From Rutstroemia sp. NJR-2017a BVV2 (Eukaryota > Ascomycota > Leotiomycetes > Helotiales > Rutstroemiaceae), in the NCBI GenBank assembly GCA_002946415.1, contig NJPS01000067.1:992001-1056000 (forward strand): a DNA stretch of 64,000 nt. Direction: 5' to 3'. Positions within the stretch are counted from its first letter, which is position 1. Every line of letters starts with the position of its first letter. This document shows, in pieces, positions 13,401-25,448 of this stretch. The position numbers and the translations under genes are program-made. Below the pieces are notes generated by a model, which was not told where the DNA came from, searched no databases, and worked only from the letters and a program-made list of their open reading frames with translations.

Positions 13401-15482
13401 AGATCAAGACTGGCTGAAGCGAAGTTACGGAACTGCCTTTCATTCGTCGCTTCTTCGATTTCACCAAGAGGTAACCTTACGAGGTCAGGTGGATACCGAA
13501 GACTGGCCACACTCACAAAGTCCGGTTTCGGTTACTCAAGGGGAGCCTTTCTGGACTATCCAGAATCGGATCGTTCCTCGTTTCTTCGTGCCGTACAGTA
13601 CAGTAGAAGTTGATACCTGTCAATTTGCGTCTTTGTAACAAAAGGTGTGGTGGTCAGACCTCGACTTGGAAGTCGGAACAGCCGGTGAAGAAATAACGAC
13701 AAAGGAGATCCTTTTAGTTCTTGAATACTTGAGAACATAGTTGTACCCTGTTTGATTGTCCCCGCAAGGACACCGCAGCGAAAGATCGAACAAGTCCCGA
13801 AATCTCAAGTTTTGAATAAGGGAAAGAAATTCGAACAGCCCCAGGAGACATTTGTGGGTCTTCATCAGGGACCGGGGATTATTTAATCATCCATCAATTC
13901 TCTTTCTGGTTCTTCCGCGCTGCTACCCCCTACTTGACCCCCTACTTCCGAGGTTGTTGGGGTGTTTGGATCGACAAGCCGACAAGCATTGTGCACATCA
14001 TACAACTTCCCAGCAAGTTGTACTATTTTGACAACATTAGAAGGCTCGGCGACAACGGGAGGAAGGCACGACACGGGCCTTCCAGCAAAGAGATTTTAGC
14101 TGGAATTTCCCAATCGCTCCAAGCCCAAAGCACAGCCAGGGGCCAGTTAAACCCAGGATCCCAGGAAAAGAAGCTGTCCAGAAGACGAGAATCATTCTTC
14201 CTGATCCTTCTTATCCACAAAATCCATCTCAAATTTTCGTCAACACTTTGAGTCCATTGCAACTCCTTTAATTGCGCCCTTTCTCTCCCAACCATACATC
14301 TGTTCACACACCCAGACCCGACATATTAATAATATTATTATTATTGCTAGTATTTTTTTGAATTTCGGTGGGCGAAGAGCCAATTCCGCAAGCACGGCCA
14401 AAGTGCTACGATTACGAACCAATCAATATCAAGTTGCGGAACAGACCAAATTGTTAGGATATTTGCACTCCCATTGATACCGGCCTTGGTCATATCTGGT
14501 AATATCCGTCTCCTACTAAAGTGAGGGCCAGAGCATTTTGTCCCTTAGGAGTTAGTAGCCTAGCAGCCTAGCAGCCTAGCAGCCTGACCAGGTAACCTAG
14601 CTTAGTCTCTCTGGAGCATTAAACTGAGCTCGACAAGCCAACATTCAAAAACCCGGTCCGTCCCCCACTATACTTACGGCTATTGCGAACCAGCGGTTAC
14701 GGTTACACAAATCCACCTTCACTCGCTCGTCCAACTCCACTATACACACAGACATACCATACATACTTCCTTACTACTACTTACTTACATACATCCCACA
14801 CCACACACCACATCACACCGTCCAACCATTCGTACTATTAATTTTCACCCTCCTTTCGATTCGGGCATACATCTTAACCCTGCCCTAGACCTCTTCTTCA
14901 CCTCTGCTCTCTGCGTAGGAGCTGTGGTAGTAAGCTTTCCTTCACTCTCTTGATCGATCATTCACTTGGTCTATAAGAAAGACATCATCCCTTTGGAATA
15001 AATTCACCAGCTGGGCTGTCAAGGTTGGAAAAATCTGCCAGGAATAGCGACAACCCCCAACACCAGTCGTCGCTGTCACTCGTCAATAATTTCAGACCGC
15101 CTCTCGATATTTCGAGTCGCTTTCATCATCCGGAGCGACTTGGTTTAATACTCACTTCTCTACTACGGCACGGTGGTCCTGAATTGTCTCCTTCCGTCCC
15201 GCACTAGAATCAAAAGCGACAATTTATTTCCTGTCACAATCAATCCAATCCGCCTCGTTCTGAGGAGCGTTTTCATTCTCTCCTGTACCTCAAGATAGAA
15301 GACAAAGGAGTCAAGGCCGCTCCTACGAGAAAGCGAAACGGGACGATCCATCTGCGAACGTAAAAGACACGACTCAACCAAACCGCCCTCAATAAACTTT
15401 TTGTGCGGCTCGGAACGAACGCACAATCTTTTCTCTCATCACTAATTAAACAACCTTCACCGTGGCGATCTATCCATCCGCA
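10481..15482 (+). promoter_or_regulatory. Candidate extended promoter / long 5' leader of the Zn2Cys6 regulator
   Basis: Five kilobases directly upstream of the regulator's ATG hold no gene I can support. Two long blocks (about 12240-13010 and 14690-15480) are poor in G, rich in C, T and A, and full of CAAC/CCAACC and TTCC motifs, the look of fungal mRNA leaders. Several short upstream ATG frames lie inside. Developmental regulators in filamentous fungi are often preceded by multi-kilobase leaders and promoters, so this is offered as a regulatory region; the transcript start is not visible from sequence. Confidence 0.35.
14557..14584. repeat. 8-bp tandem repeat (AGCCTAGC)n
   Basis: Three and a half perfect copies of AGCCTAGC inside the presumed leader/promoter of the Zn2Cys6 gene. 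Function, if any, unknown. Confidence 0.9.
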
Positions 15483-16706
15483 ATGTCTTACAGAGATGCG
15501 AGTGGCGGTTATCCGTCGCAGGAGACGCGCGAACCAGAGTCACAGTACCCTCCCCTTCCCGAGGAAGGAGATCAAGCAAGAGCATATCATCACCAAAGGA
15601 CTTCAAGTAATAATATGAAATTGCCCTCCATCTCCCCTTACGAACCTCAGTACGCCCAACAAACAAGTGGATATTCTGATCCGCGAGGATATCAAGCACC
15701 CGACCCTTACCGAGCTCCACCGCCACAGGATCCTTATCCACAGGACCCTTACAGAGGAGCCCCTCCCCCAGATTCTTTTAGAGATAACAGAGGAGGCTAT
15801 CAACCAGAGTATAGAGCAGCACAACCTCAAATGGCTTTTAGCCAGTCGGCTCCCAGACAAAGAACTGCCATCGCCTGCAGATATTGTAGAAGACGCAAGG
15901 TATATATTCTCATCTCTCATATGCATGAATCATTGTCACCAAGAATATATACATTGTCAAGTTAACAGAGGAATGCTAACTTGCCATAGATTCGTTGCTC
16001 AGGTTTCGAACAAAACCCTAAAGGACAATGCTCGAATTGTCAGCGATTCCAACAAGAATGTATTTTTACTCCAGTGTCGTCCCAAGCACAAGCATTTGTT
16101 CCTGCACATGCAGTCTACCCCGGTATGCGAAACATGGGTGTGGGACCGGATGGGAGACCTCGACCGATGGCGGTTCCACAAGGCACACAGCTTTACGGTG
16201 CGCATGGTCAGCCGCTCTCAATCCCTACAGCGACGCAGCCAGCACCAATGGGATCTCCATACAGTGATTATGCAATGCCCTCCCCCACCAATTCTTACAA
16301 TTCTTTCACTGAAGAGGGAAATGGGGACGGTTCTCGTAAGCGCCCACAGCCAGAGCCCCACCCATCGATCTTACCGCCACCTATCCCTGGTCAACCTACA
16401 TACACTCGTGGGGAGAGTGCAGGCCGTCGGCCAGCAGTTGAAGATGATTTAAGATTACCCCCCGTCACCCCAAATTCTACAGCACAAGCGACATCAAATT
16501 ATTCACCAGGGTCATCGACATCTTCTCATTCAAACCTTCAGCCACCTTCACAAGGCGGTCTGCCCTCCTTATCACGCACTCCACCTCCTCGCTCCAGTCC
16601 CGGAGAAAGCAGAATCGACCCAATGTCATTAGGTAGCATCATGGAGAGACGAGCGGACACTGAGATTGATAGGAGTATGTTGGGCAAGTTGGATCGAAGG
16701 GGCTAA
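15483..16706 (+). CDS. Zn(II)2Cys6 transcription factor, 377 aa
   Basis: A nuclear DNA-binding regulator. Two exons, 15483-15899 and 15990-16706, join in the middle of the zinc cluster (donor AAG|GTATAT, acceptor CATAG|ATTCG). The cluster CRYCRRRKIRC...CSNCQRFQQEC lies at about residues 132-164 with Cys spacing 2-6-10-2-6, the canonical binuclear zinc cluster. The N-terminal ~125 residues are Pro/Gln/Tyr-rich with a Tyr-Arg-Pro-Asp pattern (DPYRAPPPQDPYPQDPYRG), and the C-terminal half is Pro/Ser-rich and disordered. No fungal-type middle homology region is visible, and at 377 aa it is short for the family. The cluster sits centrally rather than at the extreme N-terminus. Start: ATG at 15483; no earlier ATG is in frame nearby. 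I do not recognise the specific orthologue or target genes. Confidence 0.9.
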
Positions 16707-18173
16707 TACAAACGGAAAATGTGGCGAGTTGAGTGGTCGCAGGATTTGCTCACGAGCTCAAGACTGTCAGGTCTTATCAGTGGTTAATATGTTGAGATTT
16801 CTCGAATAAAGGAATCTCATTCAAGAGCCTATGTTGCAAGATTGACACGTCACACGTCCCAAACACCGTCGAATATACACAGCTGGCTGGATATTCAACG
16901 TGCAACCAATTCGCGTATAGCTTGTCTTCTTTCAAATCAATTTCTTTCTTATTAAACACGCGCTTGTTTTCTTTCAGGGCACATTTTCTTTTTACTATTG
17001 CTGCTTCAACGCATTAGTGCTTCATTACGTTTTACTATCACGTCTTCTGCATTCCTAGGGGGCGTCTACACCGAAAAACAAAAACAATGGTTGAACACGA
17101 CTGGACGAGAAATGCATTCAAAGTTATAACAATGGGAGGCAAACTATCGTATTTCAAAATGCCAATGGGGACGTGGGGATTTGGCAAAAGGCAAACTTGG
17201 GAGTCAAAAGAATTAGAAAGGAAATAGGCTTGCCTCACGGCACATTACTTTTGGTGTTGATACTTTTTTTTTCTGGTGTTGTTGCTAGGGGATGGATGGA
17301 GTTGGCGGCTTTCTGCTCGTTGTTCTTATTCTTCGCATGCTAAAGTTTCCTTTTTTTTTTTCACCTTCTCTCTTCTTCTTTTCAGCTTTTACATTTTATT
17401 GCGTTCTTTTCTGGATGGCGGATGTGAGTGATGCTGAAGGAAAAGCCATGCTTCAATTAAGGTGTCATTGTGTTAGTATCAGGTAACGCATTAGCATTAA
17501 CCAAGCTTCCGGTGGGAAGAAGCGATATAAGGAAGAAGCAATAATGCAAGAGAAAATAACCTACAAAGATCGCATGTGTTATGATGAATTGTGAATGGTG
17601 ATCTAATCAAATTGATAGTTGGATTTTGCGAACCTTGGTGACACTGCAATCATGTCGACAGCCTTTGCAAATCCTGGACGCCTGCAGCCCTATTTAAATA
17701 TCTACCAAGATATCCAGTGCCCGAAAGAATATCGCATGTAATTCGATCATAGTGCAAATGAATCGTCCCATCCCTCATTGCCAGGGTACGATGTCAATAT
17801 TTCCCAACACCACCACGTCACACCGAACTAATCTATTACTACGATACGACGCAAATGTCTCCGACCTCAAACGCTCGGAGACATAATGTATGCTCCCCCT
17901 TTTCCACGCGAGCTGGAAAATCCATTTGTACAAAAAAAAGTCTCCGAAAGCTTTCCGACAGGCGAGAAATCGTTGAAATTCATTTTACCCCACCATTCCA
18001 CCGAACTAAAATTGTAGATGTATTTAATGAAGCTGCTTGCCCTTCTTTCTCTTGGTCAGTGATATATATCAGTATACATTTGTTTCCTGGGTTTGATCTT
18101 TTGGGTGATTATTTATATATTTACGAGTAAGGGTTTGGGTTTTAGTTCTGAAGGTGCATTTGAGGAGATCGAT
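16707..18173. other. Intergenic region, ~1.5 kb
   Basis: Presumed 3' region of the regulator followed by the promoter of the methyltransferase. It contains pyrimidine-rich tracts (around 17345-17400) and no supported gene. Confidence 0.5.
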
Positions 18174-19217
18174 ATGGCGAGTGTTACGGAGAAGAATAAG
18201 GCGCATTGGGAGTAAGTCATGCTGTTTTTCTTTTTTTGTTTTTTTTTGCGCTGCTTCATTGTCGCTTTTTGTTTCTGGTTTGGTTAGATGATGGAGAAGA
18301 AGTGATGAAGGAGTTCCAAGCCATCTGCCCCTCCTTCCCATCCTCATCCCTCTCTCCCACACCACCAAACCAAACTAACCCCTCCCCCCAGCGAACACGC
18401 CGCCAACTACGACGCCCGTTTCCAGAAAACCATCGATCAGCTGACCTCCCTCCTCCGCGCCCCCTCCATCCTCTCCTTCATCAACATCCCCTGGCTCCCA
18501 GAGTCTGATTCCGACACCGACACCGACACCTCCCCACAACACACACTCAAACTCCTCGACTACGCCTGCGGCACCGGGCTCATCACGCGCGCCTTCCTGC
18601 CCTATGTCTCCCGCGCCATCGGCGTCGATCTCAGTCCCGAGATGGTCGCGGTGTATAATGCGCATGCGCATAATCAGGGGTTGGGGCGGGAGGAGATGTG
18701 CGGTGTGGTGGGGAATTTGTTGGAGGGGGGGGAGGGGAGGTTAGAGGGGGACGAGGAGGGGAATGGAGAGTTTTTTGACTTCGATGTCGCGGTGGTGGGG
18801 CTGGGCTTCCATCATTTTGCGGATGCGAGACTGGCGGCGAAGAGGTTGGGGGAGAGGTTGAAGAAGGGTGGGGTGCTGGTTGTGGTGGATTTTGAAAGTC
18901 ATGAGCCGGTGCATGGGGGTGGGCATGGGCACTCTCATGGTCATAGTCATGGGCACGGGCATGAGCATTCGAAGGAAAAGGAAGAGGAACAGGAAGCGGA
19001 TGTGAGCAAGCAAGTCAAAGAGACGATCACACATCACGGGTTCTCAGAAGAGGAGATCCGCTCGATTTTCGAAGACGCGGGCGTGGGCGCGGAGTTTGGG
19101 TATAGGGTTTTGGGGAAGGGGATTGTGTTTCATGGGACGCATGGGGATGGGAAGGGGGAGGGGGAGAGGAAGGAGATGAGGAGGGGGGTGTTTATTGCGA
19201 GGGGGACGAAGGTGTGA
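18174..19217 (+). CDS. SAM-dependent methyltransferase with His-rich insert, 287 aa
   Basis: A class I (Rossmann) methyltransferase of the small-molecule type. Exons 18174-18211 and 18392-19217 (donor GGGA|GTAAGT, acceptor CCCCAG|CGAAC) give the continuous N-terminus MASVTEKNKAHWDEHAANYD, typical of the family. SAM-binding motif I is LLDYACGTGLITRAF (about residues 60-75), followed by the acidic ribose-binding IGVDLSPEM; motif II/III is around DVAVVGLGFHHF and LKKGGVLVVVDFE. Residues 187-206 are an insert alternating His with Gly/Ser, then a Lys/Glu-rich segment. The second half is unusually G-rich on the coding strand compared with neighbouring genes. The substrate cannot be inferred; neighbours give no pathway hint. 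Cytosolic, with no targeting signal seen. Confidence 0.85.
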
Positions 19218-19619
19218 GGGGGGGGTGTTTGGGTGGAGGATGTGTTAGGGGGTTTGGGGTGTAGTGGATCGAGAAGGAGAGAGATAGAGGGTTGATTGAT
19301 TTTGTTTTGGGGAAATTGAAGCAGAGGGTATATGGGGTTGAGTTCCGAATTGCATTTATAGACAGTCTTCACAAGATATGAATGGGCAGAGTTTATTTTG
19401 AAAACTAAGATTTCATCTCATTTCAATACTTTCAAGCATAAAGAGGGACTATTTGATCATGTCATAAGGATGGTTCATCTGTCATTGTCTCTATCATGAT
19501 CTTAACTCAAGATTCATAGCTATTCCACTCCAATCCCCAACAGTGAGCAGTACCCGTCCGCACCTAATATATACCCCATCCACCTCCCAAACCACACTTC
19601 TCCATTGCCCATCACATAA
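19218..19619. other. Convergent intergenic space between methyltransferase and UBP6
   Basis: About 400 bp separating two convergent genes. G-rich at its start and AT-rich around 19370-19480. Presumably holds both 3' UTRs; no gene seen. Confidence 0.5.
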
Positions 19620-21404
19620 TTACTGATTGATACCCTCAGCGGTCGGCAAAGGAATAGCACGGTACAATAAGATAAGAGCCGAATGAGACTCTCCACCACC
19701 AGACAAGGTATCAATCTTATCGGCCTCAACCTCCGACACCTTATCATCATTGAACCACCACCACTTCCCATCTTCCTCGCCACGAACCCCCGTCTTCGGG
19801 TCTAACGGTCCCTGTTTCTTCACGTACGAGGTATAATGACCACTATCCGCACTCGCACCTTGATGAGTGACGATACCACGGAGTTCGTAAAGGCCGGATT
19901 TGTTAGCACCGTCGTCTTTAGCGAGTTCGGGGTTGATTAAGGCGTGCAGTTCTTTCTTGGCTTCGAGGATAGCAGCGGCCTTTTCGGCATCGATCTCGGC
20001 GTCGGTTTTGTAAACGACATCCTCCATCGCGGTATCACCGTCCTTTGATTTTCCCTCCTTGTCGTCTTTCTTTTCGTCCTTCTTTGCAGAAGAAGAAGAA
20101 GATGGTTCGTCGACGAGACCTGCCTTTTTGTCGGCTTCTTCCTTGTCATGCAGGCGCTTTTGACGCTTGCGGGCACGCTCGATATCTTCCTCTTCTTTTC
20201 GTACCTCGCGAACCTTATCCCTAACTGGAACCAACATTTGCTTGAGCTCATCTGTGCAGAACTCGACAATATCCAGTTCGTGAGGGAAGGTGACCTTGCG
20301 CATAATCTTTGCTTTCTTTTGAGCCTCACGCTTCCAGAAGAATCGAACGAAATGAACTGTGAGGTATTTCGGGAGACGGGCGATTTTCGACTTCTTGGTG
20401 TAGAGGGCATCGCGACCAAGTACTTCGGATCTTTTTTCGAGTTTCTCCTCCAAACCTGCTGCAATACCGTCGCGGAGATGGTTGGTCGTACCACTGATAT
20501 GACAATCCAACTTCAAGAAAACATCATCTCCCTTGACTGGCTCCTCCCCCATGTCTTTTGCTGCTTGCTCGTCGCATTCCGTAACGGACTCAAATGCTCC
20601 AGCCATGTATTTATCGATGAAGGAGATTTGTTGAGAGGAGGATCCATCTGTGCTACCCCCTTCCTTCTTGATCTTCAATTTCTCTCGTAGTTGTTGGAGA
20701 ATCTGCGTCCAAGCCTCCTCAGCGTCTTGTTGTGCATACCCATGTCCGTTCCTCGCCCGTTCGTTGAATTGCGGGAAAGCTTGTCGTAAAGCGTTGAGAA
20801 ACATCAATGGCGGAAATCCTTCTTGCGTTTCCGACATTTGCTTATATAAATCTCTCAAAGAAGCAGTCAAATCTGTCGAGCCAAGTCCGAAGTTGCTGAA
20901 GTCACCGAGACTTGATCCACCGGATGGAGCGGGTGTATACTTCTGTAGATGATCTTGCAATTCAGGAACTGACCGAAGCGTCTGAAGCGTCGAGTTGAGA
21001 TAGCAGGTATTTCCCAGATTCTGTAATCCAGCAGGTGTTGCGCCAATTTGTTGTGCAGCCTCCGCTTCCGTCATATCCTCCACGAACTTGACGGCGTCCT
21101 TTGGTCTAACGAATGTGCCACCCTCTGCCGGTGTTCCCATCATCATGAAGGTTTGCCCCGGTTTGGCGCCGATTTTCGATAAGTCGGTATCATCTTTGAG
21201 TTGGCCACCTTTCACAAGAATCTTTTGACGTTCTGGTTCAACCCCGGTGAGGGAGTAAAGCTGGTACTTGAGGACTTCGCCAGTAGAGCTGGGATCGATC
21301 TCGACATCGTATTTCTTGCCCTGATGCTTGATGATAACTACAGAAGTTAGCAGAGCCAATATATTTTAAATGACATGAAAGTAAATACCAGGTATGCTCG
21401 CCAT
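19620..21404 (-). CDS. UBP6: Ubiquitin C-terminal hydrolase Ubp6/USP14, 577 aa
   Basis: A proteasome-associated deubiquitinase that trims ubiquitin chains from substrates docked on the 26S proteasome. Exon 1 is only 16 nt (21404-21389, encoding MASIP plus one base); exon 2 runs 21337-19620. Residues ~1-75 are a ubiquitin-like domain that in orthologues docks to proteasome subunit Rpn1. The USP domain follows: Cys box GLQNLGNTCYLNS with the nucleophile at Cys117, His box VTHQGASADSGHYTSYVKK, and a final WWWFNDDKVSEV block with the last catalytic-box residues. A Lys/Glu/Asp-rich low-complexity insert (around residues 395-445) interrupts the catalytic domain, as is common in fungal orthologues. 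Length suits the family. Divergent from ARPC4 with 341 bp between start codons. Confidence 0.95.
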
Positions 21405-21745
21405 AATTGCAAGGCGGGGGTACTGCACAGTGCTTCAAAAGCTCGAAATGTAAAACAGGACAGTCTCCAGGAATAAAAGCAGGACTCCGAAAAGTTTCAA
21501 TAGCAAAACCGTCCGCAGATAGTTGTTGTGAGACGGAGGATAATGTATGGATTTGTAACCCAAAGGCAAAATTAACGTAGTGGCGGCGGCGGCTCTGTCC
21601 TTTAGCGCCTTACGTAGCGTGAAGATGCCTGAGCCTCCGGAACCCCACTACGACAAGCACCGACAGCTCGCAGCACCGACAACACAACTGCTAAGAACTA
21701 CGTACACCTTCAGGAGGAGCTCAAAACCGACATTTCGAGAACAAC
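21405..21745. promoter_or_regulatory. Shared divergent promoter region, UBP6 / ARPC4
   Basis: The 341 bp between two oppositely oriented start codons must contain both promoters and both 5' leaders. No clear TATA box is seen. The compact head-to-head arrangement of two constitutive genes suggests co-expression. Confidence 0.5.
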
Positions 21746-22469
21746 ATGGTATGGAGCTTTCAATCAAGCTTGTTTCCAATTGTGAAGTTTATACTAATAT
21801 ACTCTAGTCTCAATCACTGCGTCCCTACCTCCAATGCGTACGATCCTCCTTAACGGCAGCTCTGTGCCTATCGAACTTCGCATCCCAAACCTCCGAAAGG
21901 CACAATGTTCCTGAAATCGAAGCCAAAACATCCCCAGAGGTCCTATTAAACCCTCTGACAGTCGCAAGAAACGAAAACGAACGAGTCCTTATCGAACCAA
22001 GTATTAACAGTGTACGAATAAGCATCAAGATCAAACAGGCAGATGAAATTGAACACATCCTCGTGCACAAGTTCACGCGATTCTTGACTCAAAGAGCAGA
22101 GTCATTCTTTATCCTACGAAGGAAACCGATCCAGGTGGGTGGCGCGGATGCTTGGCCGCTATGCAAGGAGGCTGATTGATTCTAGGGATACGATATCTCA
22201 TTCTTGATTACGAACTTCCACACAGAGGAGATGTTGAAGCATAAGTTGGTGGATTTCATCATTGAATTCATGGAGGAGGTGGACAAGGAGATTTCAGAGA
22301 TGAAGCTTTTCGTAAGCTATTCTCTTGGTGCGGGTATAGGATGATTGCTGACAGAAGACAGTTAAACGCTCGGGCAAGATTCGTCGCCGAATCGTTCTTG
22401 ACACCTGTACGTACTTCCTGCATTTGGCCCTCATGGCATTCTCTAACGATTCCATTCTAGTTCGATTAA
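21746..22469 (+). CDS. ARC19: Arp2/3 complex subunit 4 (ARPC4 / p20), 169 aa
   Basis: A structural core subunit of the Arp2/3 complex, which nucleates branched actin filaments at endocytic patches and growing tips. Five exons fit: 21746-21748, 21808-22134, 22186-22311, 22362-22406 and 22461-22469. All junctions are GT..AG and the total is 510 nt. The spliced protein begins [20 protein letters not shown], continues through the [10 protein letters not shown] and [18 protein letters not shown] blocks, and ends [16 protein letters not shown]. It aligns by eye with the whole ARPC4 family, whose members are about 168-171 aa. The first exon is nothing but the start codon, and the last holds only two codons plus stop. 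The short exons mean no single long open frame reveals this gene. Confidence 0.93.
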
Positions 22470-23071
22470 ACTTCTTGCTGTGTTTGGGTGTACGAATGTT
22501 GATAGTCCCGTATGTTAGAACAGCGATGTAGAAGGCCGACATTATGAATGGCGTTTAGGAGAATAAAAAAACCTCTACCATTCCCTCCTTAAGGGAATCC
22601 TGGATCGTCCTGTCCTTGTGCCGCCATACCGAGTTGATATCAAGACACGTTCATCGCGGACCCAGGCTCTCCTTTTCCCCGTCTCGCCCATAAAGCTTCA
22701 ATTTTCAGAGATTGGCGCAATTTCCATACGTAGCACGAGCAACCTAGCAATTCCAAGAAACGAAGCAAACAAGTTGCCGTCTGTGCAATATCTATATCTA
22801 CACAGGGACAGTCTCTTGGCAAATCTCACTGTTGGGGACGAACCCCGGGCGCATGTGACCAGAAGAACAACGCTAATCATGCAACGTAGCCTAACCCCGT
22901 AAAAAATGGTTCTTTTACCCAAATATATAAAACGACGACTTCAAGGAGGTTTGATCTAGAAAACTATTCGCCGGTGGGGAAACGCGCCTCCAATAGGTAT
23001 TCTCGTACCGTTGGTAACCCAGCATTTATGCCGAGTCAGGGTGGGCATAACATTAGTTACTGTATCCAAAC
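22470..23071. other. Intergenic region ARPC4-HET
   Basis: About 600 bp with no supported gene; presumably the ARPC4 3' UTR and the HET gene promoter. Confidence 0.5.
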
Positions 23072-25448
23072 ATGACTAGTCGCACATCCCCACCTACTGC
23101 AATGGAAACCTCATTCTCTCCTTTTCCTGCAGATCTAAATCATTTTACATTTACAAAAGGATCGAGGGTGTGCTATAAACCTCTAGATCCCGAAAAGGAG
23201 GAGATTCGTCTTTTGGTCCTTCCACGTGCTGGCTCTCCTCCAAAATACGACTTCATTCACGTATCGCTACTTACAAACATCAAATATGAGGCATTATCAT
23301 ATGCTTGGGGTGATCTACCTGCGACCAAATCTATTCTGATTGGAAAAACTGAGTATTTTGTACGCGAAAACTTATTCTCGGCATTAGACGCTCTCAGATT
23401 GAGATCTCGGTCACGTCAAATATGGGTGGACGCGCTGTGTATAAATCAGGAGGACTTTGATGAGAGAAACGCTCAAGTCGCTCTGATGAGCCAAATATAT
23501 GCCAAGGCCGACGAAGTTGTCGTCTGGCTGGGAAAGGCCGAGAGGGACTATTGGGGGGCAATGGCCTTGCTTGAAGATTTGGGTAATCTGCAAACGACTG
23601 GGAAAGAGCTTTCTAAAATGATAATTGATCATGCGACTGTTAGGCACGCAAAATTCTGGACCGAATTATCACAACTTTGCCATCGTCCATATTGGCAAAG
23701 GTTGTGGATCATTCAGGAAGTGGTTCTGGCTTCGAGAATTAAGGCTCATTGTTCATCATTAATCTTCGACTGGGAAAGACTTGATGGATTGTTTCTCCGA
23801 TTGAATACAATTCAAGAAGCAGCTACAAATCATTTCATCAAGAACTCCACAAGTGGTGGTAGCGACAACGGTTCTTTCAGTCTATTACAGACGCTAGAGG
23901 CGATTCGGAATAGTGTACCTGCTCGGTTGTCCAAACGGAGACAGGAAATCAAGAAACAACTCCCACTCCTTGATCTTTTCCTAACCCACAACGAAGCTTT
24001 GTGTAGCGACCAGAGGGATAGATTCTTTGGATTATACAGCCTAGCAAAGGGCTGTTGTACGGCCGCCACCTCAGCAGATTACCGGAAAACATTCTCAGAG
24101 ACGATATCTTCAGTGACAGCACATCATTTCCGACGCCACGCCGATAAAGCGGATGTCATCCATAAATACGAGCATTTCCGGCAAACGCTTCTAAGGACGA
24201 TTCCTTCATCACTTCACGCTACGCATGGTTTTTTTAATGACACTTATGATGCGCTGGAAGATCAGGAAATTCTCAAAGCTGTTGGGAACGTCAGGGGAGC
24301 CATAGTGTGGCTAAGCCCGCCGCTTAAAGGACTTCAGCTGAAAGAATATATGGATGAACTCGATTGCTCGGAATTGAATCTGACCCCTTGCTTGGAGGAC
24401 GAGCTGCGTTACTTTCTACATAAACGTGGAACGAGAGGGTATTTTCCTGACAGCATGCTGGCCTCTGTAAATGGCATTTGCAACTATGGGCCTGGTGAGA
24501 AATGCTCCTTTTCGGCGTTCTACTTGACAGATCAACCCCTTGCCGAGAGCGTCATTTCACCAAGCCCTCATACTCCGAAATCTATCCCACCCGGGAAGAA
24601 ACTTCGTATAACGACACAGCTTATGTCTTCCTTAGGACAAACACTCCACGAGGCCAAATGGATGGTAGAGCGGTCCAAAAACTTCAATACCTACAGGTTA
24701 TTTCTTGAGGAGAATGGCATGATTGGATGCGTCTCAGAAAGCGCAAGAATAGGCGACCTAGTCGTACAATTCCGCAATACAGCCACAGCTGTTATCTTGA
24801 GAAGCCAGGAGAGTGATGGAATTATTGTCGGAAGAGCATGTGATCTATTAGACCGGCGGCTGCGGAATGGAGGCAGTAAGCCATTTGTATGTCAGGACCA
24901 GGATATTCAGGAAACCGGTTTTGATGTGCCTTATCGTCCGATATGTCTACGAATGAAATTGTCAGCTTTGAGGATTTTAGCAAGCTCAAGTACGCATGAT
25001 TATGATTGACGTTGATCTGTCTCCGATAGCTTCGGGCAACACCGATGCTTCACAACTAGTTGATCACGCAGAGATAGGACTATGTGGCGGAGGTGAAAGA
25101 CCAGTCCTTTTCGGCATTTGCCGCGAATCATGGTCAGTGGCCATTGAGATATACGAGATAACTCTCCATGCAATTTCGAATTTTGCTAGCTTGAAGTTCG
25201 GCCTATATCTCCGTGTATACTGGTCTATCTCTGACAAGGAAGCGCCACAAGATCACGATCCCCTTCGTGGATTTTGCTTCTCGCCAAAACAAGACACAAT
25301 CTACCTTGCGCAAGAAGAAGGAAGCCCGGGGTATTCGCAAGCTAGGATCACCGGCAATCTTTTTTACGAATGCTCGACCTCTAGCGATCTCATTGCATTA
25401 CATGATGCTAATTCACATGCCACAGTTTCGTCCCTTGGTCTGGTATGA
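23072..25448 (+). CDS. HET-domain protein (heterokaryon incompatibility type), ~778 aa
   Basis: A predicted allorecognition / programmed cell death protein. The HET domain occupies about residues 60-220: KYEALSYAWGD, then RQIWVDALCINQED, then MSQIYAKADEVVVWLGKA, and RPYWQRLWIIQEVVLA. A large unassigned region follows. Exon 1 (23072-24989) ends at TCAA|GTACGC; an in-frame acceptor lies at 25030 (40-nt intron) or 25060 (70-nt intron), and both continue a second open frame to a TGA at 25446-25448. Without splicing exon 1 would end at 25009. The terminus is unsure because the same frame stays open for 100 codons beyond the TGA (see next entry). HET proteins of this layout act in non-self recognition; the partner is unknown and no NACHT or repeat domain is attached here. 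Confidence 0.85.

Noticed and set aside
18741..19037. 98-codon minus-strand Met/Pro/His-rich frame opposite the methyltransferase
   Set aside because: A shadow of the His-rich and G-rich coding strand.
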